Source: Alcaligenes aquatilis (lineage in GTDB: Bacteria > Pseudomonadota > Gammaproteobacteria > Burkholderiales > Burkholderiaceae_B). From it: a stretch of 64,000 nt of DNA. How positions within the stretch are numbered: the first letter of the stretch is position 1; every line of letters begins with the position of its first letter. A model generated the notes under the pieces. The model had not been told where the DNA came from and ran no database searches. It saw only the letters and a program-made list of their open reading frames with translations. The stretch is taken from assembly GCF_003076515.1 (NCBI RefSeq), contig NZ_CP022390.1:1674001-1738000 (forward strand), written 5' to 3'. Of the stretch, positions 8,453 to 17,119 are shown piece by piece. The position numbers and the translations under genes were made by a program.

Positions 8453-9130
8453 ATGTCTCATACCGTACTGCTCATCAACCCCAATACTTCCCGCCCCACC
8501 ACCGACATGATGGTTGCGCTTGCCCAGGCTTGCTTTCAGAGCCTGCAGCGCAGCGACATCCTGGTCCGGGGGCTGACCGCCCCCGAGGGACCGGGCATGT
8601 TGACCGAAATGGAGGAACTGGAGCAAGCCGCCGCCATCGCCAGGCACCCGCTGATACTGGCCCAGGCGCAAGGCTCGGACGGCATCATCATCGGTGCTTT
8701 TGGTGATCCCGGCCTGCAGGCCCTGACTGAGCACGTAAAGGTGCCAGTCATCGGCATAGGCCAGGCTTCCATGCTGCAGGCCACCCGAGCAGGCACCCCT
8801 TTTGGCATTGCCACCACGACGCCCGGCCTGGAGCAATCCATTCTGGACCAAGTACAGCGCTATGGCTGGAGCAACCAGTTCTCCGGCCTGCGCCTGACCC
8901 CTACCGCCCCGCTGGATCTGGCCCAGGCCCCTGAACGTCAGGATCAGGAGCTGGCCGACAGTGTCGTGGCATGTATCGAACAGGACGGTGCCCGCGCCGT
9001 CATCATCGGCGGCGGCCCCCTGGCTCAAAGCGCCCAAGCGCTGCAAAGCAGGCTGGCTGTGCCGGTGATCAACCCCATCATTGCTGCCTGCGAGCTTATG
9101 GCCGAGCGCCTGCCCCCAGATCAGCCATAA
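8453..9130 (+). CDS. Asp/Glu/hydantoin racemase superfamily protein lacking both usual catalytic Cys
   Basis: A 225-residue protein with the superfamily N terminus LLINPNTSRPTTDMM and the GDPGL loop. In hydantoin/allantoin racemases the two catalytic cysteines lie in ACFGDPG- and GCAG-type motifs. Here the matching segments are IIGAFGDPGL (A82) and VIIGGGPLA (G186-G188), so both cysteines are absent. C27, C174 and C213 lie elsewhere. The protein may therefore do chemistry other than two-base racemisation. The ATG at 8453 begins the conserved N terminus; a weak TTG 33 bases earlier is less likely. It lies 38 bases after one MFS gene and 29 bases before another, and probably acts on the transported compound. 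Confidence 0.75.
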   Translation: MSHTVLLINPNTSRPTTDMMVALAQACFQSLQRSDILVRGLTAPEGPGMLTEMEELEQAAAIARHPLILAQAQGSDGIIIGAFGDPGLQALTEHVKVPVIGIGQASMLQATRAGTPFGIATTTPGLEQSILDQVQRYGWSNQFSGLRLTPTAPLDLAQAPERQDQELADSVVACIEQDGARAVIIGGGPLAQSAQALQSRLAVPVINPIIAACELMAERLPPDQP

Positions 9131-9159
9131 CACGCTGTACCACACAAGGAGACACCCTC

Positions 9160-10485
9160 ATGACGAGCAGCACCCTTGCGGACGGAGCCCAGGCCCCATC
9201 CGCCAGCAAGCAGGAACTGGATCAGATTTACAAAAAAGTGATGTGGCGCATTTTGCCCTTCATCTTTTTGCTTTGGATGCTGGCCTGGATAGACAGGCTC
9301 AACATCGGTTTTGCCAAGCTGCAAATGCAGCCCGAACTGGGGTTCTCCGAAACCGTTTACGGCATAGGCGCCGGTATTTTCTTTTTGGGCTACTTCTTTT
9401 TTGAAGTGCCCAGCAACTGGTTGCTGCTGCGTATTGGCGCGCGCAAGACCCTGGCCCGTATCGCTTTTGGCTGGGGCCTGATCTGCGTGCTGATGATGTT
9501 TACCAAAACGGCCGCCTACTTTTATGTGATGCGCTTTTTGCTGGGCGCTTTTGAGGCGGGTTTCCAGCCCGGTGTATTGCTGTTCCTGACCTTCTGGTTC
9601 CCGGCCCATCGTCGCGCCAAAGCGTTTGCGGTCTTTATTTCCGCCTCGGCGGTGGCTTCGGTTGTGGGCGCACCACTGGCCGGTTTCATCATGACGCGTC
9701 TGGATGGCGTCAATGATTGGTCCGGTTGGCAATGGTTATTCCTGCTAGAAGGCCTGCCGACGATTTTCGCAGGCATTCTGGCAGTGATGTTCATTGTGGA
9801 CAGCCCGGAAAAAGCCAGTTGGTTAAGCCTGCGAGAGAAAGACCTGATCAAACAGGAGTTAGTGCTGGACGCCAAGGCCGCAGGCCCGCGCGAGCACAGC
9901 TTCAAGAAAGCCTTGGGCAATGCCGATCTGTGGACCCTGACCCTGATGTTCTTTGGCATCGTGGCCGCGAACTCCACGTTGGCCTTTTTTGCCCCCACCC
10001 TGGTACGCTCGCTAGGCCCGACCGATCCGCTACAAGTTGGTTTACTGGTAGGCCTGGTCTATGTTTTTGGAGCTATTTTCCAGTTGACGCTGGGCTTTAG
10101 TGCCGACCGTCGCCGCGAAGCCCGACTGCACACGGGCATTCCCGTCATCATCGGCGCGATCGGTCTGGCTGGTGTGGGTCTGTTCCTGGGCAACAATACG
10201 ACGATGGCTTTTATCAGCCTGATTGTGGCCGTATCCGGCACCATGGGCTGCATTCCGGTGTATTGGCAATTGCCTAATGCCGTACTGGCTGGCTCGGCAG
10301 CCGCTATCGGTGTGGCCTTCATCAACTCCGTAGCTAATCTGGCCGGCTTCGGCGCCCCCTTCATGTTGGGTGCGCTGAAAGATTCCAGCGGTAACTTCCA
10401 AAGTGGTTTGTGGATTATTGCGGCGCTGGAACTGGCCGTCGGTATCTGGATTCTGTCTTTCCGCAAGCGCAGGCAAACCACCTGA
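9160..10485 (+). CDS. MFS transporter, anion:cation symporter (TtuB/tartrate-like) family
   Basis: A 441-residue MFS permease. RILPFIFLLWMLAWIDRLNIGFAKLQM in TM1 is characteristic of the ACS family, which imports carboxylates such as tartrate, phthalate, glucarate and 4-hydroxyphenylacetate. The TM2-3 loop FFLGYFFFEVPSNWLLLRIGARKTLARI and the TM4-5 region RFLLGAFEAGFQPGVLLFLTFWFP match the same family. The start at 9160 has AAGGAGA 8 bases upstream. It is last in the cassette. Having two MFS types flanking one enzyme suggests separate uptake routes or an uptake/efflux pair. Confidence 0.85.
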   Translation: MTSSTLADGAQAPSASKQELDQIYKKVMWRILPFIFLLWMLAWIDRLNIGFAKLQMQPELGFSETVYGIGAGIFFLGYFFFEVPSNWLLLRIGARKTLARIAFGWGLICVLMMFTKTAAYFYVMRFLLGAFEAGFQPGVLLFLTFWFPAHRRAKAFAVFISASAVASVVGAPLAGFIMTRLDGVNDWSGWQWLFLLEGLPTIFAGILAVMFIVDSPEKASWLSLREKDLIKQELVLDAKAAGPREHSFKKALGNADLWTLTLMFFGIVAANSTLAFFAPTLVRSLGPTDPLQVGLLVGLVYVFGAIFQLTLGFSADRRREARLHTGIPVIIGAIGLAGVGLFLGNNTTMAFISLIVAVSGTMGCIPVYWQLPNAVLAGSAAAIGVAFINSVANLAGFGAPFMLGALKDSSGNFQSGLWIIAALELAVGIWILSFRKRRQTT

Positions 10486-10842
10486 GCGCCTTGAAAAGCA
10501 AGGATCAGGACCGCGAAAAGGCTGGCAAACTGGCCGTTTTCGGGGCCTGTCCACCCGCCAGCGAGCGAGACCCTGTTGCACTTGTGCCGCGCTTTGACGG
10601 AGTTTTCTTTGAAAAGCGGCGGCTCGATGCTAAAATCTCAGGCTTCATCGGATACGTGGCAAAAAGTCTTTAGGCATTATTCAATCGGGCGGGATGTAAA
10701 ACCCAAACCCGGTTAAAAAAACAGCCCTCTAGCTTTTTAGTGCCGGTAGTTACAAGAAAGATTGAAAATCTGCCCTGTGCAGCTTTGTTTTTGTAAATAC
10801 GTGCCTTGCTGGCGGTCCTTATTTGTCAAAACAGGAATCATC
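10486..10842. other. Intergenic region upstream of rpmE2
   Basis: About 357 bases without a convincing gene. A hairpin GAAAAGGC...GCCGTTTTC at about 10515-10541 may end the upstream cassette, but it lacks a clean T run. The 3' half becomes AT-richer (runs of A and T from 10715) and should hold the rpmE2 promoter and leader. I see no firm -10/-35 pair. Confidence 0.5.
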
Positions 10843-11109
10843 ATGAAAGAAGGCATTCACCCAGAATACCGTGACGTGGTGTTTCTGGATCTGCAAACGG
10901 GCAACTCCTTTATCACCCGTTCCACTGTCCAGACTCGCGAAACCACCGAAAAAGACGGTCAGACTTACCCGCTGTTCAAGTGTGACGTGACGTCCGAGTC
11001 GCACCCCTTCTACACGGGCGCTCAAACCCGTATCGTGGAAACTGGCCGCGTTGAAAAATTCCGCGCCCGTTTTGCCCGTACGGCTGGTACCGTCAAGAAA
11101 GGCGAATAA
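10843..11109 (+). CDS. rpmE2: 50S ribosomal protein L31 type B
   Basis: An 88-residue L31 of the type B (zinc-independent) class. It begins [14 protein letters not shown] and contains [13 protein letters not shown]. The CxxC pairs of type A L31 are absent, with only one cysteine present. L31 forms an intersubunit bridge on the large ribosomal subunit. I choose the ATG at 10843 because it starts the conserved sequence; an upstream extension of the frame is not conserved. It is monocistronic, with a strong terminator 31 bases downstream. Confidence 0.93.
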   Translation: MKEGIHPEYRDVVFLDLQTGNSFITRSTVQTRETTEKDGQTYPLFKCDVTSESHPFYTGAQTRIVETGRVEKFRARFARTAGTVKKGE

Positions 11110-11140
11110 GCTCTCTTTCTCGACATACCGCGTTCAGCGC

Positions 11141-11168
11141 AAAAAAGGCAGCTTCGGCTGCCTTTTTT
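11141..11168 (+). terminator. Terminator of rpmE2
   Basis: AAAAAAGGCAGC (11141-11152) pairs perfectly with GCTGCCTTTTTT (11157-11168) around a TTCG tetraloop. Because both arms carry A/T runs it can act in both directions. Confidence 0.92.
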
Positions 11169-11335
11169 ACCGCCAGGCCGCCCCAAGGCTCGGCGCCCCC
11201 GGTAAAAAGCCCCCCTCGGGGATGAGCCCGGACACACAGCAGTCCATTGCGGACTGTTGTGTGCCTGGCGAATCCGAGCGGCATGCAAGCCGCGAGGTAG
11301 AGCGCAAGCCGAAGGCGCAGCGTGGGGGTCCTTTT
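11163..11335 (+). repeat. Dispersed intergenic repeat, copy 2
   Basis: This is the inverted counterpart of the block at 112-331. It has the GCCGCCCCAAGG module, a GATGAGCC segment, a hairpin at 11233-11263, then CGAATCCGAGCGGCAT, GCCGCGAGGTAGAGCGCAAG and AAGGCGCAGCGTGGGG. The hairpin stem is 13 bp with one G-T pair. It differs from copy 1 at paired positions (CATACAG/CTGTATG there, CACACAG/TTGTGTG here), so the stem is preserved. It occupies most of the gap between rpmE2 and the glycosyltransferase gene. Confidence 0.75.
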
Positions 11336-11411
11336 TTAGCGTACATTTCCCGGCCAAGGCGCCCCCTTTGCATTAAGATAGGGCGAATCAACAGACTGTT
11401 TTACCCTAGAC

Positions 11412-13172
11412 GTGTCATCTAGCCTCATACCCACCTCCACCCCTGCCCGCCTGACTGCTACCGCTGCCGTCAAACTTCCCCGACTGGTCCTGCTTGTTGT
11501 GGGGACAATTTACATTCTTGCGGGTCTGTTTTTCCGTGATCCCTGGAAGGCAGACGATGTCATCGGGCTTGCAACCATGCTGACCGCTTTGTCTGATCCC
11601 AGCGGTCAGGCTTTGCTGTTGCCGCAGGTGGGCGATCTGGCGCATGCCCAGGACGGGCCGCTGACGACCTGGCTGGGGGCGCTGTTCATTACGCTGTTTG
11701 CGCCGCTGCTCAAGCTGTTCACCTCCGAACTGAACGCCAATATTGTGGCGTCCCGCCTGCCCAATTTACTGTGGTTCGGCATGCTGGCAGCCTCGGTCTG
11801 GCACAGTGCCTACTGGCTGGCCCGTCGTCCCGAAGCCCAACCGTTACGCCTGCCCTTTGGGGGGGAGCCCTCGCCCACCGCCTATGGGCGCATGATTGCC
11901 GACGCCACCTTGCTGCTGACAGTGGCCACAGTGGGCATCATCTGGCGCATGCATGAAACGTCGGAAGTGCCGGCCATCATTGCTTTCCAAGCCCTGGCCT
12001 TGTACAGCCTGGTACGCATGTTCGACCGCCCAGCCTCAGGTGCAATCATGCTGGGCCTGTCTTTGGGCGCCTGCTTTCTGACCCGTGGCTGGCTGGGCGC
12101 TGGCCCCATTATGCTGGCCACTGCGCTGTGCTTTATTCCACGCGGCCCCTTGCGCCAGCACAGCCAATGGCTGGCCCTGAGTGCCGTGCTGACCCTGGCC
12201 ATCATTATGGCCTGGTGGATCCCGGCCAAGCGTGTCAGCGTGTACTGGACTGAACAGTGGCGTCTGTGGCATCTGGCAGCCTGGGGCTGGGCCGGATTCA
12301 AGGAGCAGTTGAATAATCTGCGCGACTTGCTCTGGTTCCTCTGGCCTATCTGGCCGTTGGCATTGCTGGCGCTGTGGCAATGGCGCAGCTGGCTCAAAGC
12401 CCCGCATATTTACGTACCTGCCATCAGTTTTCTGGTTCCGCTCATCAGCCTATTATTCATGCGCGATGCCTTCGAGCCCGAATACGCCTTGCTGGTCGTG
12501 CCTTGCGCCATCCTGGCTGCTTTCTCGCTGCCCACCCTGCGTCGTGGCGTCATCAACACGCTGGACTGGTTTGCCATCATGTGTTTCTCGCTGACAGCGG
12601 CAACCGTCTGGCTGGGCTGGTTTGCTCAGCAAACCGGATGGCCACGGCAGATTTCGCAAAATATTGCCCGCCAGACGCAAGGCTATGACACCTTTATCTC
12701 CTGGCCGGTCATGATTATTGCCGTGCTCGGCACCGTCGCCTGGATCGCACTGGTGCGCTGGCGCTTGTCCTCCAACCCGCCAGGGCTGTTGCGTGGCACA
12801 GTCTTGTCTGCAGGTGGCCTCATTACCACCTGGCTCTTGCTGGTGACTTTATGGATGCCCTCGCTGGACTACGTACGTAGCTACCGCGATGTATCCGGCG
12901 AACTGTCTGCCGCCCTGCAGGCGCACAAGCAAGCCGGTGAATGCCTGCGCTCCTGGGGGCTGGGTTCGGGGCAACGAGCATCCTTTCTGGTATTTAACAA
13001 CATCAATATCAATTTTGATAACCGCTGCTCCTTGGTACTGGAACAGTTTTCCCTGCGCGACCTGAAAGATGGCAAGGCCCCCATTCCCGACAATGCGGTC
13101 CAGCTCTGGCAAGGTAAACGCGGGCCAGATCGCCACGAGGCTTTCCGTCTGCTGCGAGTGCAAGCTCAGTAA
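11412..13172 (+). CDS. ArnT/PMT-like membrane glycosyltransferase
   Basis: A 586-residue multi-pass membrane protein (about 11-13 hydrophobic segments). Its N-terminal part has DPWKADDVIGLA after TM1, matching the acidic first external loop (D/E-rich) of GT-C glycosyltransferases such as ArnT and protein mannosyltransferases, followed by the MHETSEVPAI segment. These enzymes use polyprenyl-phosphate sugars to modify lipid A or proteins at the outer face of the inner membrane. The C-terminal part is soluble. It starts with GTG at 11412. The MATE gene follows 9 bases later, so the two form one operon. Acceptor and sugar are unknown. Confidence 0.75.
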   Translation: MSSSLIPTSTPARLTATAAVKLPRLVLLVVGTIYILAGLFFRDPWKADDVIGLATMLTALSDPSGQALLLPQVGDLAHAQDGPLTTWLGALFITLFAPLLKLFTSELNANIVASRLPNLLWFGMLAASVWHSAYWLARRPEAQPLRLPFGGEPSPTAYGRMIADATLLLTVATVGIIWRMHETSEVPAIIAFQALALYSLVRMFDRPASGAIMLGLSLGACFLTRGWLGAGPIMLATALCFIPRGPLRQHSQWLALSAVLTLAIIMAWWIPAKRVSVYWTEQWRLWHLAAWGWAGFKEQLNNLRDLLWFLWPIWPLALLALWQWRSWLKAPHIYVPAISFLVPLISLLFMRDAFEPEYALLVVPCAILAAFSLPTLRRGVINTLDWFAIMCFSLTAATVWLGWFAQQTGWPRQISQNIARQTQGYDTFISWPVMIIAVLGTVAWIALVRWRLSSNPPGLLRGTVLSAGGLITTWLLLVTLWMPSLDYVRSYRDVSGELSAALQAHKQAGECLRSWGLGSGQRASFLVFNNININFDNRCSLVLEQFSLRDLKDGKAPIPDNAVQLWQGKRGPDRHEAFRLLRVQAQ

Positions 13173-13181
13173 GTTTCAATC

Positions 13182-14603
13182 ATGTCCTCCGTGTTTCATC
13201 GCAACTGGAAAGGCCAGGCAGGTCAGATCCTGCGTCAGGCCTGGCCTGTGCTCGTTGGCTCCTGGGCAGGTATCGCCTTTGGTGTTCTGGATACCGTTAT
13301 GGTCGGCCACAGCAGCCCGATCGACCTACAGGCCATGGGCCTGGGCGTATCCATTTACATCACCGTTTTTATTGGCTTGATGGGCGTCATCCACGCTCTG
13401 ATTCCTATCATTGCGCAGCAATTTGGCGCGCGCCGCCTGACAGAAGTGGGCCGCTGGTGGGGGCAAGGCGTGTGGCTGGCCCTTTTGCTGACCTTGATCG
13501 GCACCCTGGCGCTGGCCTTTCCCAATATATGGTTACGCTGGTCGGGCGACTTAAGCCCTGAGGTTCACGACCGGGTGACCTGGTATTTACGCAGTCTGAT
13601 CTTGGCTCTACCCGCCGCCCTGGTATTCCGAACCATTTATTGCCTGGGTACCGCCACATCGCGCCCCAAGGCCGTCATGCTGATCAATCTGTTCAGCGTG
13701 GCCTTCAAGGCCCTGTTCAACTGGGTGCTGATTTTCGGGAAATTTGGACTACCGGCCATGGGCGCCGTCGGCTCAGGTTTGGCCACTACGGTAGTGTCCT
13801 GGCTGATGCTGGCGGCAGGCCTGTGGTTGCTGCGTACCGACCGCTACTACAAGCCGTTTACGCTGCGACTGGGGCTACCCAACTGGGCGGCCCAAAAAGA
13901 ACTGCTGCGTCTGGGTCTGCCTATGGGCGGCTCCTACCTGATCGAGATCTGCGCCTTCAGCTTCATGGCACTGCTGGTCGCCCGCGAGGGAGTCTTTGCA
14001 TCGGGTGCGCACCAGATCATGGCCAATCTGGCCGCCGTCTGCTTTATGGTGCCGATGGCCGTGGGCGTTGCCGCTGCCTCAGTCAGCGCTCAAGCGATTG
14101 GTGCGAGGCAATATCATCGCGCCCGCCAAGTGGGAATGCTGAGTCTGGCAATCGTGCTGGCGGGGGTGACCTTAACGATTACCCTATTGGTGCTGCTGCG
14201 TCCGACCTTGGCCCATGCCTACACCGATGATGCCGATGTCGCACTCCGGGCTTTGCTGTTGCTGCAACTACTGCCCTTTTTCCACTTTTTCGATGCGTTC
14301 CAATGCCTGATTTCCTATCTGCTGCGCGCGTATAAAGTGGCTTTTGTCCCCATGCTGCTGCAATTCTTTGCCTTGAGCGTACTGGGTTTGGGTGGAGGGT
14401 GGTGGCTGGGTTTTGGACCTGCAGCCGGATCGCTGGAAGGCGTTATTCAATGGCTGGCACCGGGAGCACCTGTGGGGGCGGCCAGCTTATGGACCATGTC
14501 CAGCCTGGGCCTGGGGGCTTCTGCCTTGTTGCTGCTGTTCTGGTACGTTCATATTTTGCGCATCTACAATCCGACAAGGCGCAAGACGCAGGCGTCCCAA
14601 TAA
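13182..14603 (+). CDS. MATE family efflux transporter (NorM-like)
   Basis: A 473-residue protein with 12 predicted membrane segments in the two-fold MATE arrangement. The first half begins QILRQAWPVLVGSWAGIAFGVLDTVMVGH (TM1 with the VMVGH ending typical of NorM). HALIPIIAQQFGARR follows TM2, and the second half has the matching LLRLGLPMGGSYLIEICAFSFMALLV. MATE pumps export cationic drugs or metabolites in exchange for Na+ or H+. It is probably co-transcribed with the upstream glycosyltransferase (9-base gap). The substrate cannot be inferred. Confidence 0.9.
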   Translation: MSSVFHRNWKGQAGQILRQAWPVLVGSWAGIAFGVLDTVMVGHSSPIDLQAMGLGVSIYITVFIGLMGVIHALIPIIAQQFGARRLTEVGRWWGQGVWLALLLTLIGTLALAFPNIWLRWSGDLSPEVHDRVTWYLRSLILALPAALVFRTIYCLGTATSRPKAVMLINLFSVAFKALFNWVLIFGKFGLPAMGAVGSGLATTVVSWLMLAAGLWLLRTDRYYKPFTLRLGLPNWAAQKELLRLGLPMGGSYLIEICAFSFMALLVAREGVFASGAHQIMANLAAVCFMVPMAVGVAAASVSAQAIGARQYHRARQVGMLSLAIVLAGVTLTITLLVLLRPTLAHAYTDDADVALRALLLLQLLPFFHFFDAFQCLISYLLRAYKVAFVPMLLQFFALSVLGLGGGWWLGFGPAAGSLEGVIQWLAPGAPVGAASLWTMSSLGLGASALLLLFWYVHILRIYNPTRRKTQASQ

Positions 14604-14747
14604 GCCAGACCTGGGGCACTGACACTCACTCAGTCCACGGCAAACTCAGACGCTCCGATACTGACTACCCTGTGCTTTTTTACTCTTTGCTCAGCCTCAA
14701 AAGCCCAAGGCCGAAATACGGTAAATCTTCAACGCGCAAACATATAA

Positions 14748-14785
14748 AAAAAACGGGACCAGTTGAATAACTGGTCCCGTTTTTT
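14748..14785. terminator. Bidirectional terminator between the MATE gene and proV
   Basis: AAAAAACGGGACCAGTT (14748-14764) pairs perfectly with its complement (14769-14785) around a 4-base loop. With A and T runs at the two ends it can stop both the plus-strand MATE transcript and the minus-strand pro operon. Confidence 0.9.
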
Positions 14786-14811
14786 CTGTTGCCTTACCAA
14801 GACAAGGAAAC

Positions 14812-16101
14812 TCAGGCAGCAGGCTTACTGCCTTCAATAGCTTCCGCAAGCTTGACGGTATCGTCTGTAGTTGAATCCGAGGACGCATCCGCCTCTGCCT
14901 GCGCCGACTCCTCAACCGCATCAATCAATGGGCTGACCAGGTCCACGACCTTGCTACGCGATAGCAGGCCCAGGAACTCATCATTCTCCCCAGTCACTGC
15001 CAAAGGTTCGCTGCTACGCAGCAATTGCCCCAGAATTTCATCCAGCCCCATGGTCGCGGGCACTGAACTCATTTCATCCACAAAGCCGGAGATGTCCCGT
15101 GCGCCTTGCTGCACCGCTTCCTGGGCACTGGAACGCATCAAGACACCGGCCAGGCGCTTGCCATCTAGCACAGGCGCATAACGCACGCCCCGTTCGCTCA
15201 AGCGCTCCAGCGCATGAACAGCACGGGTACGCATGGTGAAGGTCAATGTCTTGCTGGAATCGCGCACCGCATGGGCCGCATTCAGCACCTTGCTGCGGTT
15301 CACGTCTTGCAAGAAAGCCTGTACATAATCGCTGGCGGGCGAGAGCAAAATATCTTCGGGCGAACCTTCCTGGACCAGCTCACCATCTTTCAGAATGGCG
15401 ATCCGGTTACCCAGGCGCAGGGCCTCATCCAGATCATGCGTAATAAACACAATGGTCTTGTTCAGACGGGCCTGAAGCTCCAGCAACTGATCCTGCATTT
15501 CACGTCGAATCAGCGGATCCAACGCCGAAAACGCTTCGTCCATCAAGAGGATGTCCGCATCGGTGGCCAAAGCGCGTGCCAGGCCCACACGTTGCTGCAT
15601 ACCGCCAGACAACTGATGGGGATACTGTTTTTCAAACCCCTGCAGACCCACCTGCTCCAGCCAATAAGTGGCCTTCTCTTCCCGGGCGGCGCGGCCCATG
15701 CCCTGCACCTGCAGGCCATAAGCGGCATTTTCCAGCACGGTACGATGCGGAAACAGGCCAAAGCGCTGAAAGACCATGCTGATCTTTTGCTGACGGAACT
15801 GCATCAGAGCCTTGCCATCCAGACTCATCACGTCCACATCATCCACCAGAATTTGCCCTGCCGTCGGTTCAATCAAACGGTTGAAGTGGCGAATCAAGGT
15901 GGACTTGCCTGAACCGGACAAGCCCATGATGACGTAAATACTGCCAGGCTCGATAGACAGGCTGATATCGCGCAGACCCAGCGTATGACCGCTTTTGGCC
16001 AGCAGCTCATCTTTGCGAACACCGTCACAAGCCTCTTGCAGCCAGCGCTCGGGTTGCGAGCCAAAGATCTTATAAATATTGCGAACTTCAATCTTGCTCA
16101 T
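14812..16101 (-). CDS. proV: Glycine betaine/proline ABC transporter ATP-binding subunit
   Basis: A 429-residue ATPase of the ProV/OpuAA class. It has Walker A GLSGSGKST (60-68), signature LSGGMQQR (164-171) and Walker B ILLMDEAFSALD (from 184). A C-terminal regulatory part (about 280-400) resembles the tandem CBS domains that sense ionic strength in OpuA, although it looks divergent. It ends with an acidic, Ala-rich tail. The gene overlaps proW by four bases (ATGA at 16098-16101), typical of translational coupling. It energises uptake of an osmoprotectant, most likely betaine or carnitine/choline-type compounds. Confidence 0.93.
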   Translation of the reverse strand: MSKIEVRNIYKIFGSQPERWLQEACDGVRKDELLAKSGHTLGLRDISLSIEPGSIYVIMGLSGSGKSTLIRHFNRLIEPTAGQILVDDVDVMSLDGKALMQFRQQKISMVFQRFGLFPHRTVLENAAYGLQVQGMGRAAREEKATYWLEQVGLQGFEKQYPHQLSGGMQQRVGLARALATDADILLMDEAFSALDPLIRREMQDQLLELQARLNKTIVFITHDLDEALRLGNRIAILKDGELVQEGSPEDILLSPASDYVQAFLQDVNRSKVLNAAHAVRDSSKTLTFTMRTRAVHALERLSERGVRYAPVLDGKRLAGVLMRSSAQEAVQQGARDISGFVDEMSSVPATMGLDEILGQLLRSSEPLAVTGENDEFLGLLSRSKVVDLVSPLIDAVEESAQAEADASSDSTTDDTVKLAEAIEGSKPAA

Positions 16102-16955
16102 GAGGCCTCCCGCGTCTGAAAGCGGCGACCGAACTCTTGCGTAATACGGTCAAACAAGATTGCCAACAGCACAATACCCAAACCGGCCATCAGGCCACGG
16201 CCCACTTGCAGGCGGTTAATGCCTTGCAGCACTTCGTAGCCCAGCCCTCGCACACCGATCATGGAAGCGATCACCACCATGGCCAGGGCCATCATGGTTG
16301 TCTGGTTAATACCGGCCATGATGTTAGGCATGGCCAGGGGCAGTTGCACCCCGTAGAGCTGCTGCCAACGATTGGACCCAAAAGAACGCGAGGCTTCCAG
16401 CACTTCACTGTCGACCAGACGTATTCCCAGATCCGTCAAACGAATGACAGGCGCAATGGCATAAATGATGGTGGCAATCAGGGCGGCGATCTTGCCCAGA
16501 TTGAACAGCATCACCACCGGAATCAGATAGACAAAGCTGGGCATGGTTTGCATCACATCCAGGATCGGCATCATGATGCGGCGCAGCCAGTTAAAGCTGG
16601 CCATCAACAAACCTAGTGGTATGCCTATCAGGACAGACAGGAAAACGGCCACGATCATCAGCGCCAGGGTCTGCATGGCTGCATCCCACAAGCCAATCAA
16701 ACCGATGGCGAACAACATCGCCCCCATGGCGACGGAGAACAGAACCCGACGACTGGCAGCCCAACCCAGCACCACCACCACCAACACAACCGCCCACCAA
16801 GGGCTGCTGCGTAAGACGGACTCCATAAAAACCAGCATATCCAGCAAAGGCTGGGTCATGGCGCGCAAGGCACTGGAATAATTGTCAACCAGATCACCCA
16901 CGAACTGATCGATGGGCAAACGTAAGGCGCGCGGATCAATCAACTCAGGAAACAT
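16098..16955 (-). CDS. proW: Glycine betaine/proline ABC transporter permease
   Basis: A 285-residue inner-membrane permease with about 7 hydrophobic segments. The EAA-like coupling motif is in the cytoplasmic loop DSEVLEASRSFGSNRWQQLYGVQLPLAMPNIMAGI, characteristic of ProW/OpuAB. The start at 16955 is preceded by GGAG 8 bases away; an ATG 27 bases upstream lacks a site. It sits between proX and proV. The 164-base gap to proX contains a long hairpin that could reduce expression of proWV relative to the binding protein. Confidence 0.92.
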   Translation of the reverse strand: MFPELIDPRALRLPIDQFVGDLVDNYSSALRAMTQPLLDMLVFMESVLRSSPWWAVVLVVVVLGWAASRRVLFSVAMGAMLFAIGLIGLWDAAMQTLALMIVAVFLSVLIGIPLGLLMASFNWLRRIMMPILDVMQTMPSFVYLIPVVMLFNLGKIAALIATIIYAIAPVIRLTDLGIRLVDSEVLEASRSFGSNRWQQLYGVQLPLAMPNIMAGINQTTMMALAMVVIASMIGVRGLGYEVLQGINRLQVGRGLMAGLGIVLLAILFDRITQEFGRRFQTREAS

Positions 16956-17040
16956 AAAAAACACTCCGTAAAACTCGTGCATGTGGCGCGGGCGTGCCGC
17001 CCGGCCATGAGCCTGCCGGCCACAAACTGACCAGGCACAA

Positions 17041-17102
17041 AAGCGAGGTACGGCTCAGTGCCCACACCCCGAAGGATGCCGATACCGAGGCCGGCCTCGC
17101 TT
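17041..17102 (-). other. Intercistronic stem-loop between proX and proW
   Basis: AAGCGAGG (17041-17048) pairs perfectly with CCTCGCTT (17095-17102). The 46-base interior contains further complementary parts (CGGC.C near 17051 with GAGGCCG near 17087). It begins 18 bases after the proX stop. Structures of this kind often stabilise the upstream message of a binding-protein gene or partly terminate before the permease; the function here is inferred. Confidence 0.5.
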
Positions 17103-17119
17103 ACACAACAACACGAATA

